Assembly: GCF_001640805.2 (NCBI RefSeq)
Contig: NC_066849.1
Coordinates: forward strand, 1,498,404-1,562,403
DNA: 64,000 nucleotides
Direction: 5' to 3'
Origin: Lates calcarifer
Lineage: Eukaryota; Chordata; Actinopteri; Centropomidae
Numbering within the stretch: the stretch's first letter is position 1; the number at the start of each line of letters is the position of its first letter. Positions 22,761 through 33,934 of this stretch are shown piece by piece. Position numbers and translations under genes: made by a program. The notes below the pieces were generated by a model. The model saw only the letters and a program-made list of their open reading frames with translations, searched no databases and was not told where the DNA came from.

Positions 22761-23095
22761 ATAATGCAGAATGCAGACCTTACTCTCTCTGGACCCCTAC
22801 TAGATAGATGGAGCGTGTCTGATAAAAACAAGGTATTTTACAAGATTCTAATCCAGATATGTCTCTTTTGTTTTTAAGAGATAAATTAAGAGTCCTCTGC
22901 ATCCAGGATTATAACTTATCCAAAACAAAGAGGATTGAAATTACCATGGTAGAGGAAGAGGCAATTAGGCCAAGTCCCAGGCATGGACTCAGTACTTCTA
23001 CAGTAAGTTGGGTTTTAATAACATGATTCAGTTACTTGTACCTTGTATTGGGATCTGTTCATATCTAGATGAGTGGGAGTAGGTGAGATGCACAG
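22761..23095. other. Non-coding, nothing recognised
   Basis: AT-rich interval upstream of the transposase relic; may contain its unreadable N-terminal part. Confidence 0.3.
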
Positions 23096-23700
23096 TGTCT
23101 GTCCAGTTAAATCAGGGTCATTGTTGACTGCACAGAGATCCAGATTCAATAACTACACCACCTTCAAGGCCTTAATTGGAGTCACAACCTTTGCTTTCAA
23201 ATTATTCACTGGCTCAGTCTCTGACCATGTGTTGACAATGAAGTCAGGAATTTTGCTGTTACTGTAGGCAGGGGATGAGTTCATGGCAGACAGTGGCTTC
23301 CTCACTGCAAAGCTGTTGGAGGATGCTGGGGCCAGATTCATTATTCTACTTTTCACAGCACAAAAGCCAGTTAATCAGAGAGGAAATCAAGAGCATCCAG
23401 GCCATAGCCAGACTCTGTACTCTCGTTGTACAAGCAATTAGGCAGATAAAGGAGGACAGCATTTGGGAGTCACCAGTTTCCCTCACCTTGGCAGGCAGAG
23501 TGGTGATGGCAAATTACCAGGATCCTCCAGATCTTGAAAGTGCAGCCATATCATAGCAGATCATATAGCCTCCCCTGCTTCTCTCTCTTCTGATGCAGCT
23601 AGTCAGGAAAATCAGTTGCCTTCTTTCCTTGCTGGTCAAAACTCTGATCATCCTCTTCCTTTGCTTGGTAAATATTCCCTCTCTTAATTTAACCTGCATA
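23096..23700 (+). pseudogene. DDE_Tnp_4-type transposase relic (Harbinger/ISL2EU-like)
   Basis: Plus strand, in broken frames. VIVDCTEI near 23115 is the first catalytic Asp block. NNYTTFKALIGVTTFAFKLF then TGSVSDHV (23145-23235) is the 'T-x-K-x-L-I-G-x-x-P-x-G...S-D' strand. AGDEFMADSGFL (about 23267-23300) is the second Asp block ('D-K-G-F' in active members). EEIKSIQAIARL then VVQAIRQIKE (about 23375-23455) is the helix that normally reads 'H-V-E-R-A-I-x-R-(I/V)-K'. Here the catalytic Glu position reads Val or Gln, so activity is lost even apart from the frameshifts and the stop after GILLLL. The last block, PVSLTLAGRV, also matches. This family underlies fish ISL2EU/IS4EU and Harbinger-type elements; I cannot separate them. 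No inverted ends found. Confidence 0.8.
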
Positions 23701-25414
23701 CAGCTGTTGAAAAAATATGTGATTTTTTCTCATTATTTTCCTAACTAAAGGTCTTCACACACTGGGGGATTTTTTTGTGCAATTAATTCACACATAAATT
23801 CATTTTTTTTGAGCTGTTGTCACTGTTAATAGCACTTTCACAAAAAACATAGATATTATTTAATGAAAAAAACTATGTTTTGTTTTTCAATTTTTCTGAG
23901 CTCTTGCACATAGACTGCCAGAACCTGTTCTGGCTCTAAGAATCCCAGTAGCTGGTTCTCTGCCTCCTCAGATGCTTGCATCCCCAGCAGGACCTCAGAC
24001 TGTCCCACTGACATCCACACATTTGTCCACAACCAGCTGTGGTGGAGTATTTCACACTTTTGCACTGTTTAGTTGTGTTGTGCTGTATGTGTAAAGACCT
24101 TTATTATGACGCGTACAGTAAGTGACACCTATAACTTAAAGATATTACTGTATTCTTTGTTCATCAGCACATAACCAATGCAGATTGACGTAGTATTTGT
24201 CAGTGATATATGGGCACATGATCTTTTCATATCCTTTAACAGCAATAAGGAGACCAGCCTGTCATGAATAGACCTCTTCACACTACTCCAGTCAATCTTC
24301 TGGTAGGTTCTAGCATCACTTAGCTTTTCAGCCTGGTTATTAGCCTAAATCATTTTATGTACCAATATTATCTCTATACACCTACTTCTCATTCCCTCTT
24401 TCGTACCTTGTTGAACAAACTTGAACATGTTTTAGCTTCGCCTCATGGCCTGTAACATGGACCTGAACACATGAAGTGAATTGTGAAGGTAAGCAGCACT
24501 GTAAAAGCTGAGGTTCTAAGTTTTGGTATGTGCTGATAACAGGTGTGCTTGAGTGTACACTGCTGTTCAGCTCATTGCCACTGTTTGTATATGGTGATGA
24601 TTCAAGAAATGCCGGAGATGGATACCTATTTGTTAAATTTATGCTAATGCTAACTAATTACTTGAAGCAGTTTACACTTTTTTTAATTTTAAATATTACT
24701 TATTTTAATTAAGTCTGATATATTTAATTTTGGTTTTACTCAAATTCTTGGCTGTTTCTTGTAGACCCTACTTAATCTTTAAGCATACAGTGAAATGCAT
24801 ATTATGAAGCCAATAAGCTCTTGGAAAATGTTGACTGTGTACATTCTATATAAATGGGTCCCGGTGAAGCTGCCCCAAAGATTTCTGGTGTTTCATTGTG
24901 TAGCATGCTTATACAAGGTGCACATTATATGCCATCCAGAACTGAATATACTGTAAGTTTATTTTAATAGTTTTTAACGAAAGATCAGTTCCATTCTCCA
25001 AGCTGTAGTGAAAGCTGTGTGATAAAGTCTATTCAATCAACTTTCCTTCTCTGTATGAGTGCCCCTGAAGCTGGTAAGCCTTCATTTAAACCTTTTTCTC
25101 TTTCTTGACTTTTGAAGTGCTCTCACTTCACATAACATCCCGGTAATAGAAAAGGGTCAGTGCATTGTTTCTCCTTTTTAAAGATACAAGACTTTCTGGT
25201 CAAATATAAATCTGGCCAACTGGCGTCTCTCTGGCCATTGATGTTAAAATTGTGGACAAAGTGAGAAGGGGCAATTATGCTGTAGTCCAGCAGGCAGAAA
25301 TGGCAGGCTGACCAAACCATTAAGATGATTTGTTACAACATAAACACTGGTTCCACACAAGCAGGCAAGAGGACAGAGTCTGGATGCAGCATACCACAGT
25401 GTGTATAAGTCTTT

Positions 25415-25417
<3 letters not shown>
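23701..25417. other. Non-coding stretch, nothing recognised
   Basis: 1.7 kb of AT-rich DNA; frames at 23856-24065, 24530-24712 and 25123-25320 have no motif or splice context. Confidence 0.45.
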
Positions 25418-25447
<30 letters not shown>

Positions 25448-25448
25448 T
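25418..25448. repeat. (TG)n microsatellite
   Basis: Uninterrupted TG run. Confidence 0.95.
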
Positions 25449-26639
25449 GGGCAGTAGCTGATGGTGTGATTATGGCTCTAACAGACAGTAACTGCAGCGG
25501 TCTCACCTCACTGAGCAGTGTGGAGACTTGTCTGGTCATTCCCAGTCCTCCCAACACTCATACATATGTCAATGCACACACATATACAAACATAGTCACA
25601 GGCAGACACACCTATACCATTCATCATCTGAGTTACAGGAGAGCAGGGAACAGTAAGCACACTGCCTTTCCTCATTCTTTTCTCTCAACCTGCACACTCC
25701 CACTCTTCCTCTCTGCTATGCTACACTGCCTCAGAAGTCATCAACTCCACTTCACAGCCATTTTTCTCTTCCTAAATCACTTAACTATTCTAAATCAAAA
25801 AGTCACTTGCATCTTTACCTCTTGCTTCATCCACTTTAAGGCCCATAGCCCATGTGTGGAATGGAAATGTGAGCCAATGAATCAGACAACTGAGCCACCA
25901 GGTTAAAAAAAGGTATATACACCTTGTAGACAGTTCACTAAGTACACCTGGCTAAAAATGAAGCAGTCAGTTAAAACAGTTCAGTGTTCAAGTTTTCTAG
26001 ATCGCATCTTTATAAATCACATTTAACAGGGAACTGCACAGTTAACCTGCTCCGCATCAGGTCAGTTCAGTGGATTAAATCAAAATGTCTACAGTAGACA
26101 GGGCTGTTTTTAGGCATTGGTGAGCCAGATAAATGCCTGGGTTAGAATTATTTCATATGCCCAATCCACTTTTAAAACTTCTACCACTGACTCACTTAGC
26201 ACTAAACCCCTGATACTGAGAGAAGCAATCTGTGTGTATTGTTTTATGATGTAGGAAAAAAATCTGAAATAAAATTTAGGATGATCGGGAAAGCCATAAG
26301 TGTAAGTCAAATGAGTGAGACTGTGACCTAATGAAGTCAAACACTCTTGTAAATGGCTGACCTGGATAATGTTAACATCATATGGGGGAATTAATAATGT
26401 GTTGAATATGATTAAAACCGGAACAGGACATCACAGTGTGTATTTAAAGGTACTGACAGATTATGTTGATGACCTGACACAGAACAGAAGTTAGGGGGAG
26501 TTGAATAAAGTTATTGTTATGCACTATAAGGTGAGACATCCACTGCCACCTAGTGCCACCTATAACACATTCACAGTTTGCAGTGAATTGAACTGAGTCT
26601 GCTCTCTCCTCTACCAGGAGTGAAAAGATTTATTACTGT
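25449..26639. other. Non-coding stretch, nothing recognised
   Basis: The longest open frame (25424-25906, 160 codons) starts in the TG repeat, is His/Thr/Ser-rich from CA-rich DNA and has no motif; I treat it as chance. The rest is AT-rich. Confidence 0.45.
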
Positions 26640-27068
26640 CACAAATACTGTTACTACTGCCACTGCTGCTAACATTTGTACTCCTATGTCTCTAGGTCTC
26701 TAGTAGCCTAGTCCAGTTTGACAACACTGTTTGTCTCAAGTCTTCAGTGTTGGCATTATTACTATCGTTATAACAACCAGTCTGGACAGTTCCTGATCTC
26801 TCTTTCTCCGTTCACCTCTACTCCCCGCCTTTTCTCTCTCGCCAGTTTGTTTCCTCTCAACACCATCGCTCAAGCCAGACAGCTGCTCATCCTGAGTCCA
26901 GTTTTTGGAGGTTTCCTGTTGTTGACAGAGCTTTTCCTCTATGCTCATGGTAAGAACAGTTGGGTTTCCCTTTATAATATTCTAAGGTCATAACCTTACT
27001 CTGTAAAGTGCCCAGAGATAATATATGTTATGATTTGGCACAATATGAATAAAATTTAATTGAACTGA
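26640..27068 (+). repeat. L2-type LINE 3' UTR, divergent copy
   Basis: Shares the layout of the UTR at 9641-10359: TACTACTGCCACTGCTG, then CAGACAGCTGCTCATCCTGA, CTCATGGTAAGAACAGTTGG, and a tail AATATGAATAAAATTTAATT followed by GAACTGAACTG. It is clearly more diverged than the other copies and probably represents a different L2 subfamily or an older insertion. The coding-looking frame inside it is a by-product. Confidence 0.7.
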
Positions 27069-27318
27069 ACTGATAAAAAGACAACTATCACTAATTTACT
27101 CTCATAATAAAACCCTGACCCTGAGAAGGAGTGAGATTTTTGATACAAATTGAGAACCTTTATTGCCTTCGTGAGCTGTGTGTCACAGTATCTGCTGCAG
27201 CTACTGGATGTGAGGATGAGCAGGCCAAATCTGCAGGCCAAACTATATTAAGTAATTTCCTGTTGTTTTCAGAAGACTGGCATGCACCCTTTCACCTGAT
27301 ATAGTACCAGCTCTCCCT

Positions 27319-27354
<36 letters not shown>
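27319..27354. repeat. (CA)n microsatellite
   Basis: Uninterrupted CA run. Confidence 0.95.
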
Positions 27355-27357
<3 letters not shown>

Positions 27358-27537
27358 GGATCTTAATTATCTAACAGTATTTTTGCTGTGTCAGTTGCAA
27401 AAAACTGTCACACTCACACACTAAAATATGTATGATATAGACTATGCACATAGGTTTAATTAAATTTTGGTAATTTTTGTTTTTGCTCTTTGCAGATTTC
27501 TTCAAGAATGTCCTTTTCATGAAGTGGAAATATACAT

Positions 27538-28490
27538 ATGCACCAATGGCCACAGAGAGCACTGTGTCATGGGCATTATGGAAGGTGTTCAGGCCTGCTC
27601 TGTATTCAAGATTGTAAAGCAGATATTTTCATTATTTATCCAACAAAAGTGGTTTATCTCACAAAAACCCTAATGCAATACTGGTGCATGTCCAGTTACC
27701 TCTCCTCCAGTACAAAGTCTTTGATAGGCTTAACAGAGATGACAGGCCTGATGTCGGTACAGGCATGTCACCCTAGAGTTCCTGAGTCAGTCAACAAGCT
27801 GTGTGAAGCACTGTGCAACAACCTGTACTTGAAACTTTATTCTAAATTCAGACTTTGGAAAACAACAGACATCAAAGATCTACCAACTGATCAAGCAACA
27901 CTGAAAGTTTTGTTCACATTTTCTGATCCAGTTTCTGACTCAACGTTAGTTACTGCAAGCTTGAGTTCCCCAAATGGGACTTCATCAGTGGAATGGCCTG
28001 CTCCTTTTCTTGTTCCAGATTTCTCCAATTATGTTGAACTCCAGCTGAGTGCAGCAAAAGATGCCTGTGCCAGGGATGGAATAGTGATGGTTGTCCACAA
28101 GTGTGTTAAAAGTGAAATACTGGACAAACTAAGCTGATATGATATCCAAAATAACTGCCTATGCAAGTAAAGAACAGAGAGAGACAAGAGTGTTTTGTTC
28201 CTTCCAAGGGATGGTATTTCTCAGCTTGAAATTCAAGATGGATAGCAGAGGTGATGAGCTGGATCCTAATCTTAAACTAAATAAGAAAGAGGACATATAA
28301 CAAGCAGTGACAAAGTTGAAGAAGGGAAAGGTCCACTACTTGCCGGATCCACTTAAAGGACAAAGTGCAGTTAAATCAGAGAATTGCAAGACTATGCCTC
28401 TAGAGGTGCAAAGGCATGATACAGACTTGAAGCTCCTGAATGAACTGATGATGGCAACATTCTCTCAGTGAAGAAAGGAAATCATCTGTG
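27538..28490 (+). pseudogene. Multi-copy teleost protein family, copy A (SAMD3-like, N-terminal half)
   Basis: An open frame of 199 codons (27538-28137), the longest in the window, then a frame break and two further in-frame pieces to about 28470. The recognisable family part starts near 27770 with PESVNKLCEALCNNLYLKLY, a PB1-like N-terminal region, followed by a Ser/Thr linker and PAPFLVPDFSNYVELQLSAA. After the stop at 28135 the same protein continues as ISKITAYASKEQRET, SLKFKM, KGKVHYLPDPLKGQ, NCKTMPLEVQ and NELMMATFSQ. These last blocks align colinearly with copy B at 39021-39386 (SLKFKL, DEVNYCSDPPQGQ, NCKTIKAEMQ, NLMAATFSL). I recognise the family as one of the uncharacterized or SAM-domain-like proteins present in many copies in fish genomes. 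Function unknown. No intron interrupts this copy where copy B seems to start an exon, so it may be a processed or rearranged copy. Confidence 0.6.
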
Positions 28491-28540
28491 ATTAGCCATT
28501 TATCTCTGTAGTCATGGACAGATGACCTGCATTATTTAGA

Positions 28541-28573
28541 CACACACACACACCACACACACACACACACACA
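28541..28573. repeat. (CA)n microsatellite
   Basis: CA run with one interruption (ACCAC), directly downstream of copy A. Confidence 0.9.
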
Positions 28574-29529
28574 GAGTTTTCGGAAATAAAAATGTAGCAA
28601 GGTAAAACATGGAACGAATAATTAAAATGGTTCAAACTAATTTCACACTAAATTCCCATATTGCCAGATACACAAATTCATCAATGTGATCAAGGGTGGC
28701 TCTCTTTTTATTAACTGTATTTCCTGCCAACAAGAACACATGTTCAAATTGCACAGACGTTCCTGGCACACACAGGTATTTCTGAGCTGGCTTTGACAGC
28801 TGTGGATACAAGTTTCTGGGCGAATAATATGCAGTGAGATGAGGCTATACACTTGACGCAGCTCCACTTGTCTGTGCTGCCTCCACTGTCTCAGTGGGAC
28901 AGTAAGTGAGCAGTAAGGAGGAGGAGTAAGGTAGCCTTATCGTTATTTGTGACTTCCATCCTCGGTGTAGAAAACAAAATACTTAAACACGCTGCTTCTC
29001 AGGTGATTTGGTGTTGTGATTAGCCGCTTCAGGATGGCTCGCCATTGTCCTCCAGAACACTGCATTACCTTTAGCTTAGTTTACTGACAGGTCAATAGGG
29101 CATGTAATAGGTCAAGCTGATAGAGTGCCCTATGCTGGATCACAAGCATGCAATGGTGTGATGTGCTTACAGAGACTGTAGCCTGCATTTTGAACAGGAC
29201 ACTGCAGTTCGAACTTTTCACCCACGTTCAGATGAATGTTCAAATTTCAAATAAAAACTGACAGCCCTAGGCTATGCCATATAAAATCACGTCAGGTGGC
29301 TGAATACATTTGAGACTAAATCACTGTTCGTAATAAGTCCTCAAGGCAACTCTATGAAACACTCAATGCAGAGATGGGAGTTGGTGGTGTGGCAAGATTG
29401 CATAAAAATGATCTAAAAATCAATTAAAGAGCCCGTATTTGATCAGATTTGAAAAAACTGCACACTGATATCACATTTTAACAGGAAATGCTCTTGCACA
29501 TTCGAGACCAAATTTTATTTAAAAAAAGG
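28574..29529. other. Non-coding, nothing recognised
   Basis: AT-rich; the frame at 28643-28867 (minus) has no motif. Confidence 0.4.
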
Positions 29530-29965
29530 TTGGGTAGGGCAGGTGTATCATTCCTCCTTTAGCAGTAGGGCCAGGAGAACAGCAATGATAATTCACAAAA
29601 AAAATATTACTCACAGCTTTAGAAATAATTTCAGATCCCCAAGGATGTTATGTAATAGTATCAGGCAGTCCTTTCATACCCCTGTGGTTTTGGTTAGCAC
29701 TTACTCCTAATTGGGACTTTTTCAAGAAAATAATGCCCTATTGCCAGATCTAAGTACTCATCACCTAATATTTGGTGGGGATATGAACTGTATGATAGAC
29801 ACATCCATGGACTGATCAAACCCCAAAGCCAAACCCACATCAAAGATGTCCAGAGCTCTCTCTAGTCTCATGACTCATGTAGGTGTGTAGACCCACAGAA
29901 ATCTTTGTACCCTAGCAAAAAAGTAGTTAGTAGTAAAGTATGTGACAGATTCAGATTTTGTTCCC
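29530..29965 (+). pseudogene. L1-type LINE endonuclease relic
   Basis: Plus-strand frames give, in order, VYHSSFSSRARRTAMI (about 29540-29590), ISDPQGCYVIVSG (about 29630-29670), PNWDFFKKIMPYCQI (about 29710-29755) and LIFGGDMNCMIDTSMD (about 29768-29815). The last is the 'G-G-D-(F/M)-N' block with the catalytic Asp and Asn of apurinic-type endonucleases. SNPKAKPTSK and SRALSSLM follow. This order matches the endonuclease domain at the N terminus of L1-type ORF2. Several frameshifts and stops make it dead. Orientation is opposite to the L1 3' segment at 30146-31740, so it is a separate insertion or part of a rearranged one. Confidence 0.6.
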
Positions 29966-30145
29966 CAGAATTTTATCCCTGACAGTATAGCAAGGGCTTA
30001 AAAATATCCTCTGGGAAAACACATGTACTGAATGTGAGAGTAAGTACAGAATAGAATTAAGAATTGACTGAAGAAATAAAATATGAAAAAGTCTAACAAA
30101 ATGAAAATTTGTGAGTGCAGTGGGGCTTCTGTCTCCAGGGACAGG

Positions 30146-31740
30146 TTTTTTTTTTTTTTTTTTTTTTTTAACAATACAGTATTACATTCTCTGAAGTCAC
30201 TGTACTTATAACCCCAATCCCACCCACAAGAAACCCTAACAAAAAAGAGAAAAATAAATAAATACAAAATTGTCAGGGTGTCAGTTCTGAGCAGGGCTTT
30301 TCTTTTGTAGTTCTGTTATGTTTGTTCTATTTCCTGTTTTATTTTGTTATCACTGACCTCCCTCTTGTTTCAGGTGTCTTGTCTTCCCCTTCCTTCTGTG
30401 CTCCCTCCTCCTGGTGATTACCTACCCTGCCCTAATGTGGTTCACCTGTGTCTCATTGTCTGCCCTGCCCCTGTGTATTTAGTGTCTGTGTCTCCCTGCA
30501 CTCCCTGCCAGTTCGTCTTGTGCCTCTACCAGACCTACCAGCCTTTGTGAAGAAACCTGTTCTCTAGCAGCCATAGATTTTGACCCTCGCCTGTGTTTTT
30601 TTGACCTTGCCTCAGCTCTAGTCCTTTTGTACCGTTGCTTTCTCTCTTTGCCGTCCTGTGTACCGACCTCGCTTGATTAAAGGACCTTGATTTTGGTAAC
30701 TCTGCCTCTGCCACCTGTTTGTGCCTGTGTCCACATTGCTACGCCCTGACAAAAATACAATTAGATTCAAAAATAAAATAAAATAAAAAAGAAGGGGGGT
30801 GGGGCTCTACTTATGTAAGGTGCTCGTGTGCTTTACTGTTGAATGAATTACGGAGAGGGTATTGTAGCAAGTCTGTCAAAGTAAATCCGGGAGGGGTCCC
30901 AGATTTTGAAGAATTTCTTGGTTGACCCTCTGAGGGAGTATTTAATCTTTTCTACTTCTAAACATTGTCATATAGGAGAGCCACACTGATGCTTTGGGAG
31001 GTATTCCTGACTTCCATTCCATCAGTATTCTTTTTCTTGCTATTAAAGTTGCAAAAGCAACTACAGTTTCTTTTCTGTTAGGCATTAGAAAGTCACCATT
31101 CCCTTGGACCCCAAATATGGCTGTTATGGGACTAGGTTGTAAATCTAAATCAAAGGCTTAATTTAGGATCCCAAATATTGATGTCCAGAACTGTCTTAGT
31201 TTAGAGCACGACCAAAACATGAGAGATAGGTCTGCCCAGTCCAGTCTACAGCAGTCACATATGTCATTTGTACTGGAGTTTATTTTGGCTACTTTAACCT
31301 TACTATAGTGCACAAGGTGAAGAACTGTAAACTGAATCAAGTTCAGTCATGCACAAGTGGAATTCCATTCACCCATGTCAAAGCTCTGTCCCATACGGCA
31401 TCTGATATGTTTGTCCCTAGCTCTTCTTCCCATTTGTTTTGATGCCATACATGGATACATTATTGAATGACATCATTAAATTGTATATTTTAGAAATTTG
31501 AGATTAGTCAAGGTTAGCGGGGTCTGCATCCAGGGCCAGTTTTTGTCGATAAGATTAAGCAACTTACTCTTACATAGCATGCAGTAGTGTGGTGCTGAAA
31601 TGGTCATGTAATGAATCACATGTATTCTCAGAGAGGAACAGCCAATCACACACAAGGATGTAACCTGCCTCTTCTGACTGTTTATCATTCCAAAGAAATC
31701 TTTACATTTTCTCAGGAATAAGTTACTCTGCACTTTAAAT
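30146..31740 (-). pseudogene. L1-type LINE, 3' segment with poly(A), interrupted by a solo LTR
   Basis: Minus strand. KWEEELGTNISDAVWDRAL (about 31435-31375) leads into LIQFTVLHLVHYSKVK (about 31340-31295), WADLSLMFWSCSKLRQFW (about 31230-31175), PITAIFGVQGNGDFL (about 31125-31085), KETVVAFATLIARKRILMEW (about 31070-31015) and KIKYSLRGSTKKFFKIW (about 30950-30895). This is the usual end of an L1-type ORF2 ('F-W-x-C-x-K-L...F-W' then 'K-I-x-Y'). A 3' UTR follows, ending in a (T)24 run on the plus strand at 30146-30169, that is, a poly(A) tail on the element strand. The UTR is split by the solo LTR at 30271-30751, which is therefore younger. Stops and frameshifts show the LINE is dead. Confidence 0.82.
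30271..30751 (+). mobile_element. Solo LTR of a Ty3/gypsy-like retrotransposon, copy 2
   Basis: 481 bp, the same length as copy 1 at 4388-4868. It starts TGTCAGGGTGT and ends ACGCCCTGACA. The flanking 5-bp duplication is AAAAT at 30266-30270 and 30752-30756. It differs from copy 1 by about five changes (one missing C near the start, one extra T near 30602, TTATTAAA versus TGATTAAA, and two C/T changes near the end). It sits in the 3' UTR of a minus-strand L1-type LINE. Confidence 0.88.
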
Positions 31741-31979
31741 TGGAGAGAAATTCAGAATGTCTCTGGTTGTAACTAACAGTATCTATGCAGAAAATATTTC
31801 AGCCAAATTTTATGTCATCCGTCTTACACACTAACATGCTGCTCATGCTACCCCTTCCATGGGTTAAGATGTGAAATTAAAAAAAAAAAAGGAGATAACA
31901 ATAGGAATAAAATTATAGCAAACTGGCTAAAATTGTTGCAAAAGGAACAACAGACAAAACATTGCCCCTAGGAATGCCA

Positions 31980-32440
31980 AAAAAAAAAGTAGTGTGATAT
32001 CCAGACAAAATTGTGTCTGGAGAAACCAATTTGCAAGTGGTGATTTAACAGTACCCAATTCAGAATTTTACATATTGCTTCATCATGACCAGTGGTATAC
32101 AGTCATTCAAAAACAACATTTAGAAGATGTGTGCCTTAGTATTTCTAAAATTAAAACTACAACTCTGCTTCATATTTGTCTTACTTTATCTTCTCAGGAT
32201 TCCAAGCTAGCCATTAGCACACAACTGAATAAGCTGAATTTTGTTCAGAGTTGTGAAACTGGCAAAGTCCCTATAAGAACAGGACCTCTAAGAAAGTTAA
32301 GTCTTTCTTAATCTAAACCTTGGAGTGGCATAAATATATGGAACATTCCTGAAGGCATTTGTAGATTGATTTAGAAGACATTTTTGGTTGATAGGTTTGG
32401 AGAAATTCAACATTAGCCATCACATTTTCCATTGCAAACA
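31980..32440 (+). pseudogene. Possible 5'-inverted part of the L1-type LINE
   Basis: A 105-codon plus-strand frame (31994-32311) contains GDLTVPNSEFYILLHH and SKIKTTTLLHICLTLSSQDS. Both resemble the L1 ORF2 stretch ('G-G-L-x-x-P-N-x-x-Y-Y', then 'K-x-x...I-x-L-T-x-x-x-x-x-W-K') that lies about 200 residues before the segments found on the minus strand at 31435-30895. The adjacent, opposite orientation and matching distance fit a twin-primed (5'-inverted) insertion. The resemblance is weak and assigned by eye. Confidence 0.35.
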
Positions 32441-33934
32441 TTGGACAACCAGTTAAATCCTAATTAGTGGTGTATCTGTCCAATTAGCTGTAGAGAAAGG
32501 TCATGTTAATGTTTGAGTTAAAAAGAAAACTGTCAATTATCTATGTATTGTAGACACTGCTAGATATTAAATCTGTCTCTTGTCAATTCATCCACGTCAC
32601 AGTACTAGTACTGGTAAAATTAACCTGCTACTACAAGGCCAAAACATGACTGAAATGCATTTGTCGCCAATTAAGAAAAGGATACAGCCCTTACTTGAAA
32701 CCCTGGTGAGCTTAGCTTGTTTTTAGATATCACTCCACTTTGTCCTTGCAGTGTTGCTCATTTGACTGTGTGGTTAGGCACCAGGTTGCTCCAGTCCTCT
32801 TTATATATTAAGAACTGCACACTCAGACTGGAGACATTTTCAATTAACAGACACAGACAGACACTAAACAAAAATAACCTCATGATTGAGGGTGATGATT
32901 AATTGTTCATCATGGTCTCTCATGCACTCTTTGCAGCATATCATTGTGCTCTTTTTTCCTTCTACTGTTTCACTGTTAAGCCCCACATTCTTAAGATTGA
33001 CAGCCAACAATGACTGTGACTGTATTGTCTGTGACCATGACAATAACATGACAAGAAAACTGTGGAATTAGTTAGCCAGACTATAACGCCTCATCTCTGT
33101 TCAATACATTTACATAACAATACATAACAGTGGGACATTTGTTTCCTTTCACCTGAATTCTCACTCCTATTTAAACCTGATCCTAACTTTTACTTAAACC
33201 AGACAGGAAATGAAATTCCTGAACCTAAAATACTCCCTTAAGAGTGAGAACCAATCAAAATGTCCTCAATGTTGAGGCTTTTCATCATGTTTGTCTGTGA
33301 GAACCTTGGTCTACATGATAAAAGATGTACAAACACACATGCATAAACTGTAGCCAACTCAGGCAAACCTGAGGTGGTAACTAAGCTTTTCATTTTTTGC
33401 CAGCTGCAGTTTGGCTGTTCTTGGAGCTCTTTCACTCAAGCTTGATGCTGTGGGTTGTGAATTATTAAAACTCCTGAGAGAGGGGAGCAATTTCACATGG
33501 TTCTATCACATTTTGACTGGCTGTTTGAGGCACATCAATTCTGTACACATCTCAAATTTGGGAACTTTTTAAAGCTACAGCAGTGCAACAATACAGAAAA
33601 CAAAAAGAGAAGGAAGGAAAGGAAAGATTAATACTTAAATGGAAGATTATTCAGAGTGCTTTTCTGATACAGCTGCAGAATTTTATTTATTATTATGATT
33701 ATAATTTTTTATTTTTAACACAACACACTTTTGTGTGTGTGTGTGGTGGGGGGTAAAATGGAGCTTGGTCAATAAGGGCTTTGTATGTAAGGAGCAGGAT
33801 TTTGAATTATGTTCTGGATTTTACAGGAAGCTAATGCAAGAAAGCTAACAGGAGAAATCTGATTTCTTTTTCTAGTTCCCATCAATACCTGCAATAATCA
33901 ACTGGGGGCTCACAGATTTATTGGGACATGTTGA
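32441..33934. other. Non-coding stretch, nothing recognised
   Basis: AT-rich; frames at 32717-32902, 32864-33049 and 32886-33071 overlap on opposite strands; 33238-33435 has no motif. A short (GT)n run lies at 33732-33744. Confidence 0.45.

Noticed and set aside
25424..25906. 160-codon open frame
   Set aside because: Starts in a TG repeat, composition follows local CA/CT-rich DNA, no motif.
27319..28573. CA runs considered as a CRISPR-like or regulated repeat array
   Set aside because: Simple dinucleotide microsatellites without spacers; the genome is vertebrate.
4388..30751. The two near-identical LTRs as the two ends of one giant provirus
   Set aside because: Each has its own different, perfect 5-bp duplication (GAGGT and AAAAT), so they are independent insertions; the 25 kb between them holds unrelated elements.
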